Positions 9,450 through 19,044 of a stretch of DNA of 64,000 bases are shown here, one piece after another. This DNA comes from Piscinibacter sp. (GTDB lineage: Bacteria > Pseudomonadota > Gammaproteobacteria > Burkholderiales > Burkholderiaceae_C). The stretch covers positions 186,001-250,000 of the forward strand of contig JADJJI010000005.1 in assembly GCA_016706565.1 (NCBI GenBank), read 5' to 3'. Made by a program: the position numbers and the translations under genes. A model generated the notes under the pieces. It made no database searches. It saw only the letters and a program-made list of their open reading frames with translations, and was not told where the DNA came from. How positions within the stretch are numbered: the first letter of the stretch is position 1; every line of letters begins with the position of its first letter.

Positions 9450-11139
9450 ACATCGGCTGACGGCCCGCTGCGGCACCGCCGTCGGCGGGCGCCAGGCCGA
9501 GCATCGAACGGCCCACGGCCTCGGCCACCTCGATGCCATCGACGCCGGCGGACATGATGCCGCCCGCATACCCCGCCCCCTCACCGGCCGGATAGAGGCC
9601 CTTCACGTTCAGGCTCTGCCAGTCGCGACCGCGCGTGATGCGCAGCGGCGACGAGGTGCGTGTCTCGACGCCGGTGAGCACCGCGTCGGGCATCGAGAAG
9701 CCCTTGATCTGCCGCTCGAAGGCGGGCAGCGCCTCGCGGATCGCCTCGATGGCGTAGACCGGCAGGCTCTCGCGGCCGCGCTCGCCGAGGTCGGTCGGCC
9801 GCACGCCCGGCGTGTACGAGGGCAGCACGGACTCGAAGCCGCGCGAGGGCCGGCCGGCGATGAAATCGCCCACACGCTGGCCGGGCGCGTCGTAGTTCGC
9901 GCCGCCGAGTTCGTAGGCGCGCGACTCCAGCGCGCGCTGGAAGGCGATGCCGTCCAGCGGATTCACGGGCCCGTCGGCGCGGCCGTCCTGCCGATAGTCC
10001 TGTGCCGAGATGCCCACCACGATGCCGGCGTTGGCGTTGCGCTCGTTGCGCGAGTACTGGCTCATGCCGTTGGTCACCACGCGGCCCGGCTCGGAGGTGG
10101 CGGCCACCACCGTGCCGCCGGGGCACATGCAGAAGCTGTACACCGAGCGGCCGTTCTTCGCGTGGTGCACCAGCTTGTAGTCTGCCGCGCCCAGCAGCGG
10201 GTGGCCGGCGTTCGGGCCGAAGCGCGCACGGTCGATCAGCGACTGCGGGTGCTCGATGCGAAAGCCCACCGAGAAGGGCTTGGGCTCCATGTGGACGCCG
10301 CGCTCGTGGAGCATCGCGAAGGTGTCGCGGGCGCTGTGGCCGAGTGCGAGCACGACATGCTCGGCATCGATCTGCGTGCCGTCGGCCAGCGTCACGCCAC
10401 GCACCTGGCCGGCCTCGATGCGCAGGTCGGTGACGCGCTGCTTGAAGCGCACCTCGCCGCCCAGCGATTCGATCTCGGCGCGCATCTTCTCGATCATGCT
10501 AACCAGGCGGAAGGTGCCGATGTGCGGCTTGCTGACGTAGAGGATCTCGTCGGGGGCACCGGCCTTGACGAACTCGGTGAGCACCTTGCGCGTGAGGTGG
10601 CGCGGGTCGGTGATCTGGCTCCACAGCTTGCCGTCGGAGAAGGTGCCGGCGCCGCCCTCGCCGAACTGCACGTTCGACTCGGGGTTCAGCTCGCGCTGGC
10701 GCCACAGGCCCCAGGTGTCCTTGGTGCGCTCGCGCACGGCCTTGCCGCGCTCGAGCACGATCGGGCGCAGGCCCATCTGCGCCAGGATCAGCGCGGCGAA
10801 CAGGCCGCAGGGGCCGAAACCCACGACGACCGGCCGCAGTGGCTGGCGCGCGGCGAAGTCCGCAGGCGCGTGGCCGGCAAAGCGGTAGCGTGTGTCGGGC
10901 GCCGGGCGCACATGCGGGTCGCCGGCATGGCGTGCGAGCACGTCGGCTTCGCCGTCGACCTCGCAGTCCAGCGTGTAGACGAGCACGATGGCGCTCTTGC
11001 GGCGCGCGTCGTAGCCGCGGCGAAACAGGGTGAAGCCCCGCAGCGCGGCGTCGGCGATGCCCAGCCGTGCCAGCACCGCTTCGCGCAGCGCGGGCTCGGG
11101 GTGGTTCAGCGGCAGTCGCAGTTCGGTGATTCGCAGCAT
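9436..11139 (-). CDS. FAD-dependent dehydrogenase of the YtfP/HI0933-like class
   Basis: Flavoprotein of 567 residues. An N-terminal region of about 90 residues with LFRRGYDARRK precedes the dinucleotide-binding segment VVVGFGPCGLFAAL (about residues 105-118), which differs from the classic GxGxxG only at its ends. A second FAD-contact stretch, GEGGAGTFSDGKLW, follows, and the tail AGEGAGYAGGIMSAG closes the FAD site. These are features of a widespread family of uncharacterised oxidoreductases. The start is set at ATG 11139 (MLRITELRLPL); a longer frame upstream would read through the terminator of the next gene. It converges with the small membrane protein gene. Substrate unknown. Confidence 0.85.
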   Translation of the reverse strand: MLRITELRLPLNHPEPALREAVLARLGIADAALRGFTLFRRGYDARRKSAIVLVYTLDCEVDGEADVLARHAGDPHVRPAPDTRYRFAGHAPADFAARQPLRPVVVGFGPCGLFAALILAQMGLRPIVLERGKAVRERTKDTWGLWRQRELNPESNVQFGEGGAGTFSDGKLWSQITDPRHLTRKVLTEFVKAGAPDEILYVSKPHIGTFRLVSMIEKMRAEIESLGGEVRFKQRVTDLRIEAGQVRGVTLADGTQIDAEHVVLALGHSARDTFAMLHERGVHMEPKPFSVGFRIEHPQSLIDRARFGPNAGHPLLGAADYKLVHHAKNGRSVYSFCMCPGGTVVAATSEPGRVVTNGMSQYSRNERNANAGIVVGISAQDYRQDGRADGPVNPLDGIAFQRALESRAYELGGANYDAPGQRVGDFIAGRPSRGFESVLPSYTPGVRPTDLGERGRESLPVYAIEAIREALPAFERQIKGFSMPDAVLTGVETRTSSPLRITRGRDWQSLNVKGLYPAGEGAGYAGGIMSAGVDGIEVAEAVGRSMLGLAPADGGAAAGRQPMFTGA

Positions 11140-11183
11140 GTCGGTTGCATCGGCAGGCTGCGTATTGTCGGGCCGCAACGACA

Positions 11184-11205
11184 AAGGCCGCCCGAAGGCG
11201 GCCTT
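11184..11205 (-). terminator. Intrinsic terminator-like hairpin after the DUF4148 gene
   Basis: Perfect 9-bp inverted repeat AAGGCCGCC / GGCGGCCTT around a CGAA loop. Read on the minus strand it is followed by a short T-rich stretch (TTTGT). It lies 32 nt past the stop of the DUF4148 gene and before the FAD gene, so it probably separates the two transcripts. Confidence 0.7.
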
Positions 11206-11236
11206 GCTGGACAAGTCCACGGTTCCTGGTTCGGGT

Positions 11237-11554
11237 TCAGCCGCCCACGTAGAGCTGGTTGAACGTCGACGCGCGGCCGGCCGCACGGGCTTCCTCACGC
11301 ACTTCATCGCGGCTGCGCGTGGCGGCGTGCTCCAGGGGCGACTTGCGCGCCGCCCAGGTCACGGCCTTGAAGCCGCCGTAGCTGTCGCCGGCAAAGGTCA
11401 GCTCGCCGGTGATCTGGGCGCGGGCCACCTGGGCCTGGACTTCAGCGCGGGTCAGCTGGCCCGATTGCGGGACGATCTGTTCGGCTTCCACGGCGAAGGC
11501 GGAGGTGCCGATCACGGCAAAGGCGGCGGCGGCGAAGAGTTGCTTGGTGTTCAT
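11237..11554 (-). CDS. DUF4148 domain exported protein
   Basis: Small 105-residue protein with a clear Sec signal peptide (MNTKQLFAAAAFAVIGTSAFA, cut near residue 21). The mature part holds the DUF4148 pattern LTRAEVQAQVARAQ. Proteins of this family are abundant in Burkholderiales and have no settled function. The gene is divergent from a LysR regulator with 204 nt between the starts, and ends before a strong hairpin. LysR regulators often control the divergent neighbour, so control by it is possible. Confidence 0.88.
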   Translation of the reverse strand: MNTKQLFAAAAFAVIGTSAFAVEAEQIVPQSGQLTRAEVQAQVARAQITGELTFAGDSYGGFKAVTWAARKSPLEHAATRSRDEVREEARAAGRASTFNQLYVGG

Positions 11555-11693
11555 GATGAATTCCTTCAGTACAGGTTGTTTGACGTTTCCGGGCAGGGCG
11601 GCCTTGTTGTTGTTTGCCGTCTTGTCCAGCCTCGGTGAGTCACTGCGTCGTTGCGTTGGGCTCATCGATGGGATGAACTGTAGGCATTGCCGA

Positions 11694-11719
11694 TCAATCA
11701 ATAAAGCGCATAAGATTGA
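11694..11719. promoter_or_regulatory. Inverted repeat in the LysR / DUF4148 divergent region
   Basis: TCAATC and GATTGA form a perfect 6-bp inverted repeat with 14 nt between, in the AT-rich patch 40 nt before the LysR start. The form fits a LysR-type binding site, but that is inference. Confidence 0.4.
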
Positions 11720-11758
11720 ACACGGCGTTGCTGGCAACGAAATAATCAAGAGGTTGAA

Positions 11759-12727
11759 ATGGACCGACTGCATTCGATGCGGGTGTTCTCGCGGGTCATC
11801 GATGCCGGCAGCTTTGCAGGTGCGGCGCGCGAGCTGAACCTCTCGCCGGCGGTTGTCACGCGCCTGGTGGCCGACCTCGAGGAGCACCTCGGTGCGCGGC
11901 TCATCAACCGCACCACACGCCGCCTGGCCTTGACCGACATCGGCGAGCTGTACCTGGAACGTGTGCGCCTCGTGCTCACCGAGGTGGAGGAAGCCGAAGC
12001 GCTGGCCAGCGCCGCGAGCAGCGAGCCACGTGGCCACTTGCGCGTGCTGTCACCGCCGGCCTTTGCCGTCCATCAGCTGGCCAAGCACCTGCCGACCTTC
12101 CACGAGCAATACCCGAAGGTGACGATCGAGTTGTCGGCGCCGGGGCCGGTGGAATCGGTGGACGAGAACTTCGACGTCACCATCCTGTCGGTGGCGAGGC
12201 GGCCACTCGACGGCGACTTCGTCGCGCGGCGCCTGGCGCGCAGCGAGGTGATCGCCTGCGCCTCGCCGCAGTACCTCGACCGCCGCGGGCGCCCGAATCA
12301 CCCGCGCGAACTCGAGCACCACGACGCCATGCTGCCCAGCGCGATGCGCGAGGTGCCCTTCCTGCGCGGTGCGTTCGGCGACGACGAGCCAGGCGGAGAG
12401 ACCGTCACGCTGGCGCCCAAGCGGCCGCTGCTGGCGACCACGCACATCGACATGCTGTACGCCGCGGCCTTGCATGGCCTGGGTGTCGCCGGGCTGCCGT
12501 CGTTCGTGGTGGAAGACGCGCTGCTCGAGCACGTGCTCGAACGCGTGCTGCCCGAATGGCGGCTGTTCAACGCAACGATCTATGCCGCCATGCCCACGCG
12601 CAAGCACGTACCGGCGCGCACGCGCGCCTTCGTCGATTTCCTGGTCAGCGTGTTCGGCGGCGAAGACCGCGACCCCTGGCTCAGCGCCGCCGGCTGCGAA
12701 ACGCAGCGAGCCACGCGCGCTCAGTAG
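11759..12727 (+). CDS. LysR-family transcriptional regulator
   Basis: Regulator of 322 residues. The winged helix-turn-helix lies at residues 1-60 (FSRVIDAGSFAGAARELNLS then VTRLVADLEEHLGARLINR), followed by the linker helix and a periplasmic-binding-like effector domain from about residue 90. An AAGAGG ribosome site stands 5 nt before the ATG. It belongs to the CrgA/AaeR-like branch by general look. It is divergent from the DUF4148 gene, and its 3' end overlaps the convergent amgK by 7 nt. Effector and targets are unknown; self-control and control of the divergent gene are the usual pattern. Confidence 0.93.
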   Translation: MDRLHSMRVFSRVIDAGSFAGAARELNLSPAVVTRLVADLEEHLGARLINRTTRRLALTDIGELYLERVRLVLTEVEEAEALASAASSEPRGHLRVLSPPAFAVHQLAKHLPTFHEQYPKVTIELSAPGPVESVDENFDVTILSVARRPLDGDFVARRLARSEVIACASPQYLDRRGRPNHPRELEHHDAMLPSAMREVPFLRGAFGDDEPGGETVTLAPKRPLLATTHIDMLYAAALHGLGVAGLPSFVVEDALLEHVLERVLPEWRLFNATIYAAMPTRKHVPARTRAFVDFLVSVFGGEDRDPWLSAAGCETQRATRAQ

Positions 12728-13785
12728 AACGCGTCGACGCGGCTGGTGCCCATCAGCGGCTCGAGCAGCCGCGCCAGCGGCCCCAGGCCGTTGTAGCGCG
12801 TGGCCACCTTGTGCGCGTAGGCGAAGAAGCGCGGCAGGTCCTGGCTGTACTTCGGTTTGCCGTCGCGGTGCTTGAGGCGGCAGAAGATGCCCAGCACCTT
12901 CAGGTGGCGCTGCAGGCCCATCCATTCGAGCTGGCGCCAGAACTCGCCGAAGTCGTCGGGCACCGGCAGCGTGGCACGCCGCGCGGCCTCCCAGTAGCGG
13001 ACCGCCCAGTCGATCTCCTGGGCTTCGTCCCAGGAAATGAAGGCATCGCGCAGCAGCGAGGCGACGTCGTAGCTGATCGGGCCGCGCACCGCGTCCTGGA
13101 AATCGAGGATGCCCGGGTTGGGTTGCGCCAGCATCAGGTTGCGCGGCATGTAGTCGCGGTGCACGGCCACGGTGGGCTGAGCCAGCGCGCTGGAGACGAG
13201 CAGGTCGCAGGTGGCCTGCCATTGCCGCTGCTGCTCGGCCGACCACTCGACGCCGTATTCGCGCGTCACGCACCAGTCGGGAAACAGTCCCAGCTCGCGG
13301 CGCAGCAGCGCGTCGTCGTAGGGCGCCAGGCCGCTCGCATCGGCGCGCGACTGCCACTGCACCAGCGCGGCGATGGCGTCGCGCATCAGCGTGTCGGCGA
13401 GTTTCGAGTCACGGCGTGCAACGGCGGCGTGAAGCTCGTCGAGGTACAGCCGCGAGCCCAGGTCGGTGAGCAGCAGAAAGCCCTGCGCGGCGTCCTGCTC
13501 GAGCACCCGAGGCGCGTGCAGGCCGGCGCCTTGCAGCATGGCGGCCACAGCGACGAAGGGGCGCACGTCTTCCTGCGGCGGCGGGGCGTCCATGACGATG
13601 TAGGTGGCGCCGCCGGCACCGTCGATGCGCAGGTAGCGGCGAAAGCTCGCGTCGCTGGAGGCGCTGCGCAGCGTCGCCGGGGCCAGGGCATGCCGCGCGG
13701 CGATGCCGGCCAGCCACTGCTCGAAGGCCGTTCGGCGTGCCGGGTCGGCCCAGGCGATGGCAGAGGAGTCGGGAGATGGGGTCAA
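12721..13785 (-). CDS. amgK: Sugar kinase of the aminoglycoside phosphotransferase fold, AmgK-like (N-acetylmuramate / N-acetylglucosamine anomeric kinase)
   Basis: Cytosolic kinase of 354 residues. It shows the phosphotransferase active-site motif VHRDYMPRNLML (catalytic Asp with downstream Asn) and the metal-binding ILDFQDAVRGP. AmgK phosphorylates the anomeric carbon of recycled MurNAc, bypassing de novo UDP-MurNAc synthesis and fosfomycin. It is divergent from lptD, as in Pseudomonas. The usual partner MurU is not beside it here: a LysR gene converges instead. The start appears to be TTG at 13785, since no in-frame ATG fits near; this start is uncertain. Confidence 0.82.
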   Translation of the reverse strand: MTPSPDSSAIAWADPARRTAFEQWLAGIAARHALAPATLRSASSDASFRRYLRIDGAGGATYIVMDAPPPQEDVRPFVAVAAMLQGAGLHAPRVLEQDAAQGFLLLTDLGSRLYLDELHAAVARRDSKLADTLMRDAIAALVQWQSRADASGLAPYDDALLRRELGLFPDWCVTREYGVEWSAEQQRQWQATCDLLVSSALAQPTVAVHRDYMPRNLMLAQPNPGILDFQDAVRGPISYDVASLLRDAFISWDEAQEIDWAVRYWEAARRATLPVPDDFGEFWRQLEWMGLQRHLKVLGIFCRLKHRDGKPKYSQDLPRFFAYAHKVATRYNGLGPLARLLEPLMGTSRVDAFY

Positions 13786-13863
13786 GGCGTTGCGGGGCGG
13801 GGCCCTCGTGGATAATCGATTCTACAAACCACCCCGCCGTCCCGCGGACGCGCGCAGCTTCCG

Positions 13864-16302
13864 ATGCGCGCGCCGACGAAGCCGCACGGTGCCCCGCTCT
13901 CACTGCTGCACGTGCCTCGTTCGACTCGCTCGTCCCTGCCTCGCGCCTTGCGCCGAACGCCGCTGTTGCTGGCGCTCGCAGCCTGCGGCATGGTGCGTGC
14001 CCAGGGCGCGGCATCGGACGAGGGCGCGATCGAGCTGCGCACCGCCACCGATCTGCAGCCGCTGCCGCGCGGCGAAGGCACGCGGGCGCTACCGATCATC
14101 CTGCGCGCGCGCGAACTGCGCGGCCGGCCCGACCTGGAGACGCTGGCCGAGGGCGATGCCGAGTTCCGCCGCGGCGGGCTGGTGATCCGCGCCGACCGGC
14201 TGAGCTACGACCACCCCGACGACCTGGCGCTGGCGCGCGGCCAGGTGCGCATCAGCCGCGACGGCAACGTCTACAGCGGCCCCGAGCTGCAGTTGCACGT
14301 GCAGCGATTCGAGGGCTTCTTCCTCGAGCCGACCTACCACTTCGGGCGCACCGGCGCGGGGGGCACGGCGCGGCGCATCGATTTCCTCGACGAGCAGCGT
14401 GCGGTGGCCACCGGCGCCACCTACACCAGCTGCCCGAGCGACGGCTCCGGCGGGCCGGCCTGGCTGCTGACGACCGACCGCGTGAAGATGGACTTCGAGG
14501 CGAACGAAGGCATCGCCGAGCACGCCGTGCTGCGCTTCTACGGCGTGCCGATCCTCGGCGCGCCGGTGCTGAGCTTTCCGCTGACCGACGCGCGCAAGTC
14601 GGGCTGGCTGCCGCCGAGCGTGAACCTGGACAGCAAGAGCGGCCTGCAGTTCTCGATGCCGTACTACTGGAACATCGCGCCGAACCGCGATGCCACGCTG
14701 ACGCCGCTGCTGTCGGCCAAGCGCGGGGTCGGTGCCGAGACCGAGTTCCGCTACCTCGAGCCGCGCTATCAGGGCACGGCCAACCTGCACCTGCTGCCCA
14801 ACGACCGCCTCACCGGCCGGTCGCGCTACGCGCTCAACCTCGCCCACGAGAGCGAGCTGCCGCTGGGCGCGACGATGCAGTTCGCCGGTCTGCGCGTGTC
14901 CGACGATGCCTACTGGAAGGATTTCCCGCGCGCCGTCGCGAGCGTCACGCCGCGCCTGCTGGCCACCGACCTGCAGGCGAAGCGACTCTTCGGCGACTGG
15001 ACGAGCTATGCCAGGGTGCAGCGCTGGCAGGTGCTCCAGGACGACGCGAGCCGCATCGAGTCGCCCTACGACCGTGCGCCGCAGGTCGGTCTGCGCGGCA
15101 TCCATCGTGCGGGCCAGGGGTTCGAAATCGCCTTCGAGACCGAACTGAACCGCTTCGCCGAGCCCACCGACGGCCGCGGCGACCTGCTCGCCGAGGCACG
15201 GCCGGTGGGCGTTCGCTGGCACGCGCTGGGCAGCGTCGCGCGGCCTTTTGTCGCGCCGGGCTGGACGTTGACGCCGCGGCTGTCGCTCAATGCGGCGGCC
15301 TATTCGCTGGACGAGCCGCTGGGCGGCCGGCGAGGCCTGTCGCGTGCCATCCCGACCTTCAGCGTCGACAGCCAGTGGCAGCTCGAGCGCGAGGCCAACT
15401 GGTTCGGCCGCGACGTGCGGCAGACGCTGGAGCCTCGGTTGATGTACGTGAACACGCCGTACCGCACGCAGGATGCGCGGCTGGCGTTCGATGCAGCACC
15501 CAAGGACTTCAACTTCGAATCGCTGTACGCCGAGAACGCGTTCTCGGGCGTCGATCGCGTCTCCGATGCCCACCAGCTCACCGCCGGCGTGACCACCCGA
15601 TTCCTCGACCCGGCCAGCGGTGCCGAGGCCTTGCGGCTCGGCGTGGTGCAGCGCTATCTGTTCCGCGACCAGAAGATCACCTCGGAGTGCACCCCCTCCG
15701 CGGACCCGCTGGTCGCGCCCGAGTGCACCCCGCTCACGCAGCGCTTCTCCGACGTGCTGCTGCTCGGCTCGACCAACCTCTACAAGCGCTGGACGCTGGA
15801 TGGCTCGGTCCAGTACAGCCCCGACCTGAAGCGCACCGTGCGCTCGATCATCGGCGCGCGCTACTCGCCGGGCCCTTACCGAACCTTCGGCGCCACCTAT
15901 CGCCTGGCGCGTGGCCTGAGCGAGCAGGTCGAGCTGGGCTGGCAGTGGCCGCTGTACGGCCGCACGCCGCCGGAGTCCGCTGCCGAGGGCTCGGCAGGAG
16001 GCGCCTGCCAGGGCAGCTGGTACAGCGTCGGGCGCATCAACTACAGCGTGCGCGACAGCCGCATCACCGATTCGGTGCTCGGCCTCGAGTACGACGCCGG
16101 CTGCTGGATCGGGCGCGTGGTGGCCGAACGGCTGTCGACCGGCCGCAGCGAGGCGACCACGCGCTTGCTGCTGCAACTGGAGCTGGTCGGCCTGTCCCGG
16201 CTCGGTTCCAACCCCTTGCAGGTCTTGAAGGACAATATCCCCGGCTACCGTCTGCTGCGCGACGAGCGCAGTACGCCTGCCGTGCTGAGTACCTATGACT
16301 GA
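13864..16302 (+). CDS. lptD: LPS-assembly outer membrane protein LptD
   Basis: Outer-membrane beta-barrel of 812 residues that, with LptE, inserts lipopolysaccharide into the outer leaflet. Residues about 1-47 hold a basic N-terminus and a signal peptide ending near VRAQG. The OstA jelly-roll domain follows (EGDAEFRRGGLVIRADRLSY), then the barrel with SGLQFSMPYYWNIAPNRDAT, a hallmark of the family. Cys residues occur in TSCPS, two around 610-630, GACQG and AGCWIG, available for the disulfides this protein needs. The gene overlaps surA by 8 nt. Its partner LptE is encoded at 29021-29512. The 78-nt region before it is shared with amgK and holds AT-rich -10-like sequence. Confidence 0.96.
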   Translation: MRAPTKPHGAPLSLLHVPRSTRSSLPRALRRTPLLLALAACGMVRAQGAASDEGAIELRTATDLQPLPRGEGTRALPIILRARELRGRPDLETLAEGDAEFRRGGLVIRADRLSYDHPDDLALARGQVRISRDGNVYSGPELQLHVQRFEGFFLEPTYHFGRTGAGGTARRIDFLDEQRAVATGATYTSCPSDGSGGPAWLLTTDRVKMDFEANEGIAEHAVLRFYGVPILGAPVLSFPLTDARKSGWLPPSVNLDSKSGLQFSMPYYWNIAPNRDATLTPLLSAKRGVGAETEFRYLEPRYQGTANLHLLPNDRLTGRSRYALNLAHESELPLGATMQFAGLRVSDDAYWKDFPRAVASVTPRLLATDLQAKRLFGDWTSYARVQRWQVLQDDASRIESPYDRAPQVGLRGIHRAGQGFEIAFETELNRFAEPTDGRGDLLAEARPVGVRWHALGSVARPFVAPGWTLTPRLSLNAAAYSLDEPLGGRRGLSRAIPTFSVDSQWQLEREANWFGRDVRQTLEPRLMYVNTPYRTQDARLAFDAAPKDFNFESLYAENAFSGVDRVSDAHQLTAGVTTRFLDPASGAEALRLGVVQRYLFRDQKITSECTPSADPLVAPECTPLTQRFSDVLLLGSTNLYKRWTLDGSVQYSPDLKRTVRSIIGARYSPGPYRTFGATYRLARGLSEQVELGWQWPLYGRTPPESAAEGSAGGACQGSWYSVGRINYSVRDSRITDSVLGLEYDAGCWIGRVVAERLSTGRSEATTRLLLQLELVGLSRLGSNPLQVLKDNIPGYRLLRDERSTPAVLSTYD

Positions 16303-17617
16303 TGCCCTGTTCGTCCTGAGGCCCGTGCTGCTGGCCCTCCTGCTGTCTGCCGCTGCGCCGTTGCTGCACGCGCAAGGCAAGGCTGCGCCTTTGCGCAACG
16401 GCGACTACATCGTCGCCATCGTCAACCAGGAGCTCGTCACCGCCTCCGAGGTGCAGACGCGTATCAGCCGCGTGCGCGCCGACGCGGCGCGGCAACGCGC
16501 CACGCTGCCGCCCGACGATCAGCTGTACCGCGACGTGCTGGACGCGCTGATCGACGAGCGCGTGCAGCTCACCCATGCGCGCGAGAGCGGCCAGCGTGTC
16601 GACGACGTCGACCTCGACCGCGCCGTCGGCAACGTGGCCGTGCAGAACCAGATCACCATGGCGCAGTTGCGCGAGCGGCTGCGCAAGGAAGGCATCGACT
16701 ACGCGCGTTTTCGCACCAACGTGCGCGACCAGTTGCTCACCGAGCGCGTGCGCGAGCGCGAGGTGCAGGCGCGCATCCGTGTCACCGACGCCGACGTCGA
16801 CGCGTACCTCGACAAGCGCCGCGAGGCCGCCAGCGCCGTGGCCGAGTACAACATCGCGCAGATCCTGGTGACGGTGCCCGAAGGCGCCAGCGCCGCCGAC
16901 ACGGCGCGTCGCCGCGAAAGGGCCGAAGCCGCACAGAAGCGCGTGCAGGCCGGCGAGGCATTCGAGGCGGTGGCGCGCGAACTCTCCGAAGACAGCAACC
17001 GCGCCGCCGGCGGGGTCATCGGCATGCGCACGGCCGAGCGCCTGCCCGATGTGTTCGTGTCCACGGTGCGCTCGCTCAAGCCCGGCGAGGTGGCGCCGGA
17101 GCTGCTGCGCACCGGCGCCGGCTTCCACCTGCTCAAGCTGGTCGACAAGCGCGAGGGCGAGGCCTTCCGCATGCAGCAGACCCGTGCGCGGCACATCCTG
17201 CTGCGCCCGTCGGCGCAGCTGTCCGCCGAGGCAGCGCAGAAGCGCCTGGCCGGCTTCAAGCAGCAGATCGAGAGCGGCAAGGCGAGCTTCGACCAACTGG
17301 CCCGCGACAACTCCGAAGACGGCAGTGCCGCGCTCGGTGGCGACCTCGGCTGGGCCGGGGCCGGCACCTTCGTGCCCGAGTTCGAGGAGACGATGAACCG
17401 GCTGGCGATCAACGGCATCTCCGAACCGGTGGTGTCGCGTTTCGGCGTGCACCTGATCCAGGTGACCGACCGCCGTGCCGTGTCGCTGGACCTGAAGCAG
17501 CAGCGCGAGCAGGCGCGCAACGTGCTGCGCGAGCAGAAGTTCGACGACGCCTACACGGAGTGGCTGCGCGAACTGCGCGCACGCGCCTACGTGGAGATGC
17601 GCGAAGCGCCGCTCTGA
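16295..17617 (+). CDS. surA: Periplasmic chaperone / peptidyl-prolyl isomerase SurA
   Basis: Periplasmic folding factor for outer-membrane proteins, 440 residues. A signal peptide (about residues 1-26, ending LLHAQG) is followed by the SurA N-domain ([18 protein letters not shown]), then two parvulin domains near residues 185-285 and 295-395. The second carries ARHILLRP and [17 protein letters not shown]. Start ATG overlaps the lptD stop, and LptD itself is a known SurA client, so the coupling makes sense. It ends 4 nt before rsmA. There is no pdxA between surA and rsmA, unlike Escherichia coli. Confidence 0.96.
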   Translation: MTDALFVLRPVLLALLLSAAAPLLHAQGKAAPLRNGDYIVAIVNQELVTASEVQTRISRVRADAARQRATLPPDDQLYRDVLDALIDERVQLTHARESGQRVDDVDLDRAVGNVAVQNQITMAQLRERLRKEGIDYARFRTNVRDQLLTERVREREVQARIRVTDADVDAYLDKRREAASAVAEYNIAQILVTVPEGASAADTARRRERAEAAQKRVQAGEAFEAVARELSEDSNRAAGGVIGMRTAERLPDVFVSTVRSLKPGEVAPELLRTGAGFHLLKLVDKREGEAFRMQQTRARHILLRPSAQLSAEAAQKRLAGFKQQIESGKASFDQLARDNSEDGSAALGGDLGWAGAGTFVPEFEETMNRLAINGISEPVVSRFGVHLIQVTDRRAVSLDLKQQREQARNVLREQKFDDAYTEWLRELRARAYVEMREAPL

Positions 17618-17621
17618 GGCC

Positions 17622-18389
17622 ATGGGCCACATCGCCCGCAAGCGTTTCGGGCAGCACTTCCTCGCCGATGCCGGGGTGATCGACGCGATCGTCGCGGCGA
17701 TCGACCCGCGGCCCGGTCAGGCGCTGGTCGAGATTGGCCCCGGCCTCGGCGCGATGACCGGGCCGCTGCTCGAGCGCTGCGAGCGGCTGACGGTGATCGA
17801 GCTCGACCGCGACCTGGCGGCGCGGCTGCGCCGCAACCCGCGGCTCGACGTGGTCGAGTCCGACGTGTTGAAGGTCGATTTCGCGGCGCTGGCCGATCGG
17901 CTCGGCCAGCCGCTGCGCGTGGTGGGCAACCTGCCGTACAACATCTCGACGCCGATCCTGTTCCACCTGCTCGCGGTGGCCTCGCGTGTGGTCGACCAGA
18001 CCTTCATGCTGCAGAAGGAGGTGGTCGAGCGCATGGCCGCCCGCCCCGGCAACAAGGACTACGGGCGCCTGAGCGTGATGCTGCAATGGCGCTACGACAT
18101 CGAGTCGCTGCTCGACGTGCCGCCCGAGGCCTTCGAGCCGCCACCGCGAGTGGATTCGGCCGTGGTGCGCATGCAGCCGCTGCCGGGCACGCAGGCGGTG
18201 GATTCGGTGCTGCTCGGCGAACTCGTCACCGTCGCCTTCTCGCAGCGCCGCAAGCTGCTGCGCCACACGCTGGGCCGCTGGCTCGAGGCGCGCGGCTGCG
18301 ACGCGCCGTTCGACCTGCAGCGGCGCGCTGAAGAGGTGCCGGTGGCCGAATATCTGGCACTGGCCGCCGCCTGCCGCACGCCCGAATGA
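17622..18389 (+). CDS. rsmA: 16S rRNA (adenine1518/1519-N6)-dimethyltransferase RsmA (KsgA)
   Basis: SAM-dependent methyltransferase of 255 residues that dimethylates two adjacent adenines near the 3' end of 16S rRNA late in small-subunit assembly. The start [11 protein letters not shown] is the family signature. The SAM site is [10 protein letters not shown], and the catalytic motif IV is NLPYNIS. The C-terminal helical domain ([13 protein letters not shown]) is present. It is the last gene of the lptD operon and is followed by a hairpin terminator. Confidence 0.97.
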   Translation: MGHIARKRFGQHFLADAGVIDAIVAAIDPRPGQALVEIGPGLGAMTGPLLERCERLTVIELDRDLAARLRRNPRLDVVESDVLKVDFAALADRLGQPLRVVGNLPYNISTPILFHLLAVASRVVDQTFMLQKEVVERMAARPGNKDYGRLSVMLQWRYDIESLLDVPPEAFEPPPRVDSAVVRMQPLPGTQAVDSVLLGELVTVAFSQRRKLLRHTLGRWLEARGCDAPFDLQRRAEEVPVAEYLALAAACRTPE

Positions 18390-18391
18390 CA

Positions 18392-18413
18392 ACGGCGGCC
18401 CGCAGGCCGCCGT
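18392..18413 (+). terminator. Hairpin terminator after rsmA
   Basis: Perfect 9-bp stem ACGGCGGCC / GGCCGCCGT with a CGCA loop, 2 nt after the rsmA stop. No T-run follows on the plus strand, so it may act with Rho or simply protect the mRNA end. It could also stop transcripts arriving from the minus strand. Confidence 0.6.
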
Positions 18414-18606
18414 CGTGGTTCAGCAAAGTCGCTGTTTCAAGCGGCGTTCAGCCACATCGCAGTGTCGAACGCACTGCTCATCATCGGCATGTTCATGCCG
18501 AAGCTGGCGTTGGCTGCGCTCTTGGCCGCCGGCTTGGCCGGCTTCTCGGCGACGCTCTGGGTCGTTTCCGTCGCCCGCTCCCATGACCCTTGTTCCTGGG
18601 AGCGGG
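18414..18606. other. Short intergenic stretch with no convincing gene
   Basis: Between the rsmA hairpin and the barstar stop. A 63-codon minus-strand frame (18437-18628) exists, but it starts inside barstar, crosses the barstar hairpin and shows no known domain. Its last part is Ala/Met-rich. I do not call it as a gene. Confidence 0.4.
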
Positions 18607-18607
18607 C
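18573..18607 (-). terminator. Long hairpin directly after the barstar gene
   Basis: GCCCGCTCCCA / TGGGAGCGGGC form an 11-bp perfect stem with a 13-nt loop, touching the barstar stop codon. There is no T-run on the minus strand. It probably ends or stabilises the RNase-barstar transcript. Confidence 0.6.
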
Positions 18608-19002
18608 TACTGAAAAGAATAGAAGCACCTGAACGGTATTCGTCGTTCCCCCCAGTAGTCGGCAGCGTCGCGGAAGACGTCGAGCAATTGCTCGCGGGCC
18701 TCACGGTCGAAGCGGGGGTTGTCGGGCAGCTGTTCCAGCACCACCACGAAGCCCGGCTGCGAGCCGGACTTGTGCACCAGGTCGGTCATGCAGTCGTACA
18801 GCGCGTCCAGGTTCTTGCCGAAATGGGCCGGGAACATGAACGACTGGGCGATGCTTTCCAGCACCTCCTGTTTCGACTGCGCAGCGGTCAGGTTCGCATA
18901 GAGGAAGTGCTGGCCGGCGCCTTCGGCGGCGGCCATCAGATCCTCGACGCGGTACGCGCGTATGGCCTGAACAATGTTTGGACGGACGGTCTGCAAGAGC
19001 AT
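18607..19002 (-). CDS. Barstar-family ribonuclease inhibitor
   Basis: Cytosolic inhibitor of 131 residues, longer than Bacillus barstar (about 90) by an N-terminal extension of about 35 residues. The key helix reads HFGKNLDALYDCMTD, matching the barstar helix whose two Asp residues plug the RNase active site. LLDVFRDAADYWG matches the C-terminal acidic helix. A perfect AGGAGG lies 9 nt before the ATG (19012-19017), so it should be made in excess. It stands 42 nt downstream of the RNase gene, in the same direction. Its role is to protect the maker from its own secreted RNase. Confidence 0.93.
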   Translation of the reverse strand: MLLQTVRPNIVQAIRAYRVEDLMAAAEGAGQHFLYANLTAAQSKQEVLESIAQSFMFPAHFGKNLDALYDCMTDLVHKSGSQPGFVVVLEQLPDNPRFDREAREQLLDVFRDAADYWGERRIPFRCFYSFQ

Positions 19003-19044
19003 GGTCTCGTTCCTCCTCGTGTCACGTGATTCCGCTGGCGCCGC

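Noticed and set aside
18437-18628. 63-codon minus-strand frame after barstar
   Set aside because: Starts inside barstar, crosses its hairpin, has no ribosome site that I can see and no known domain.
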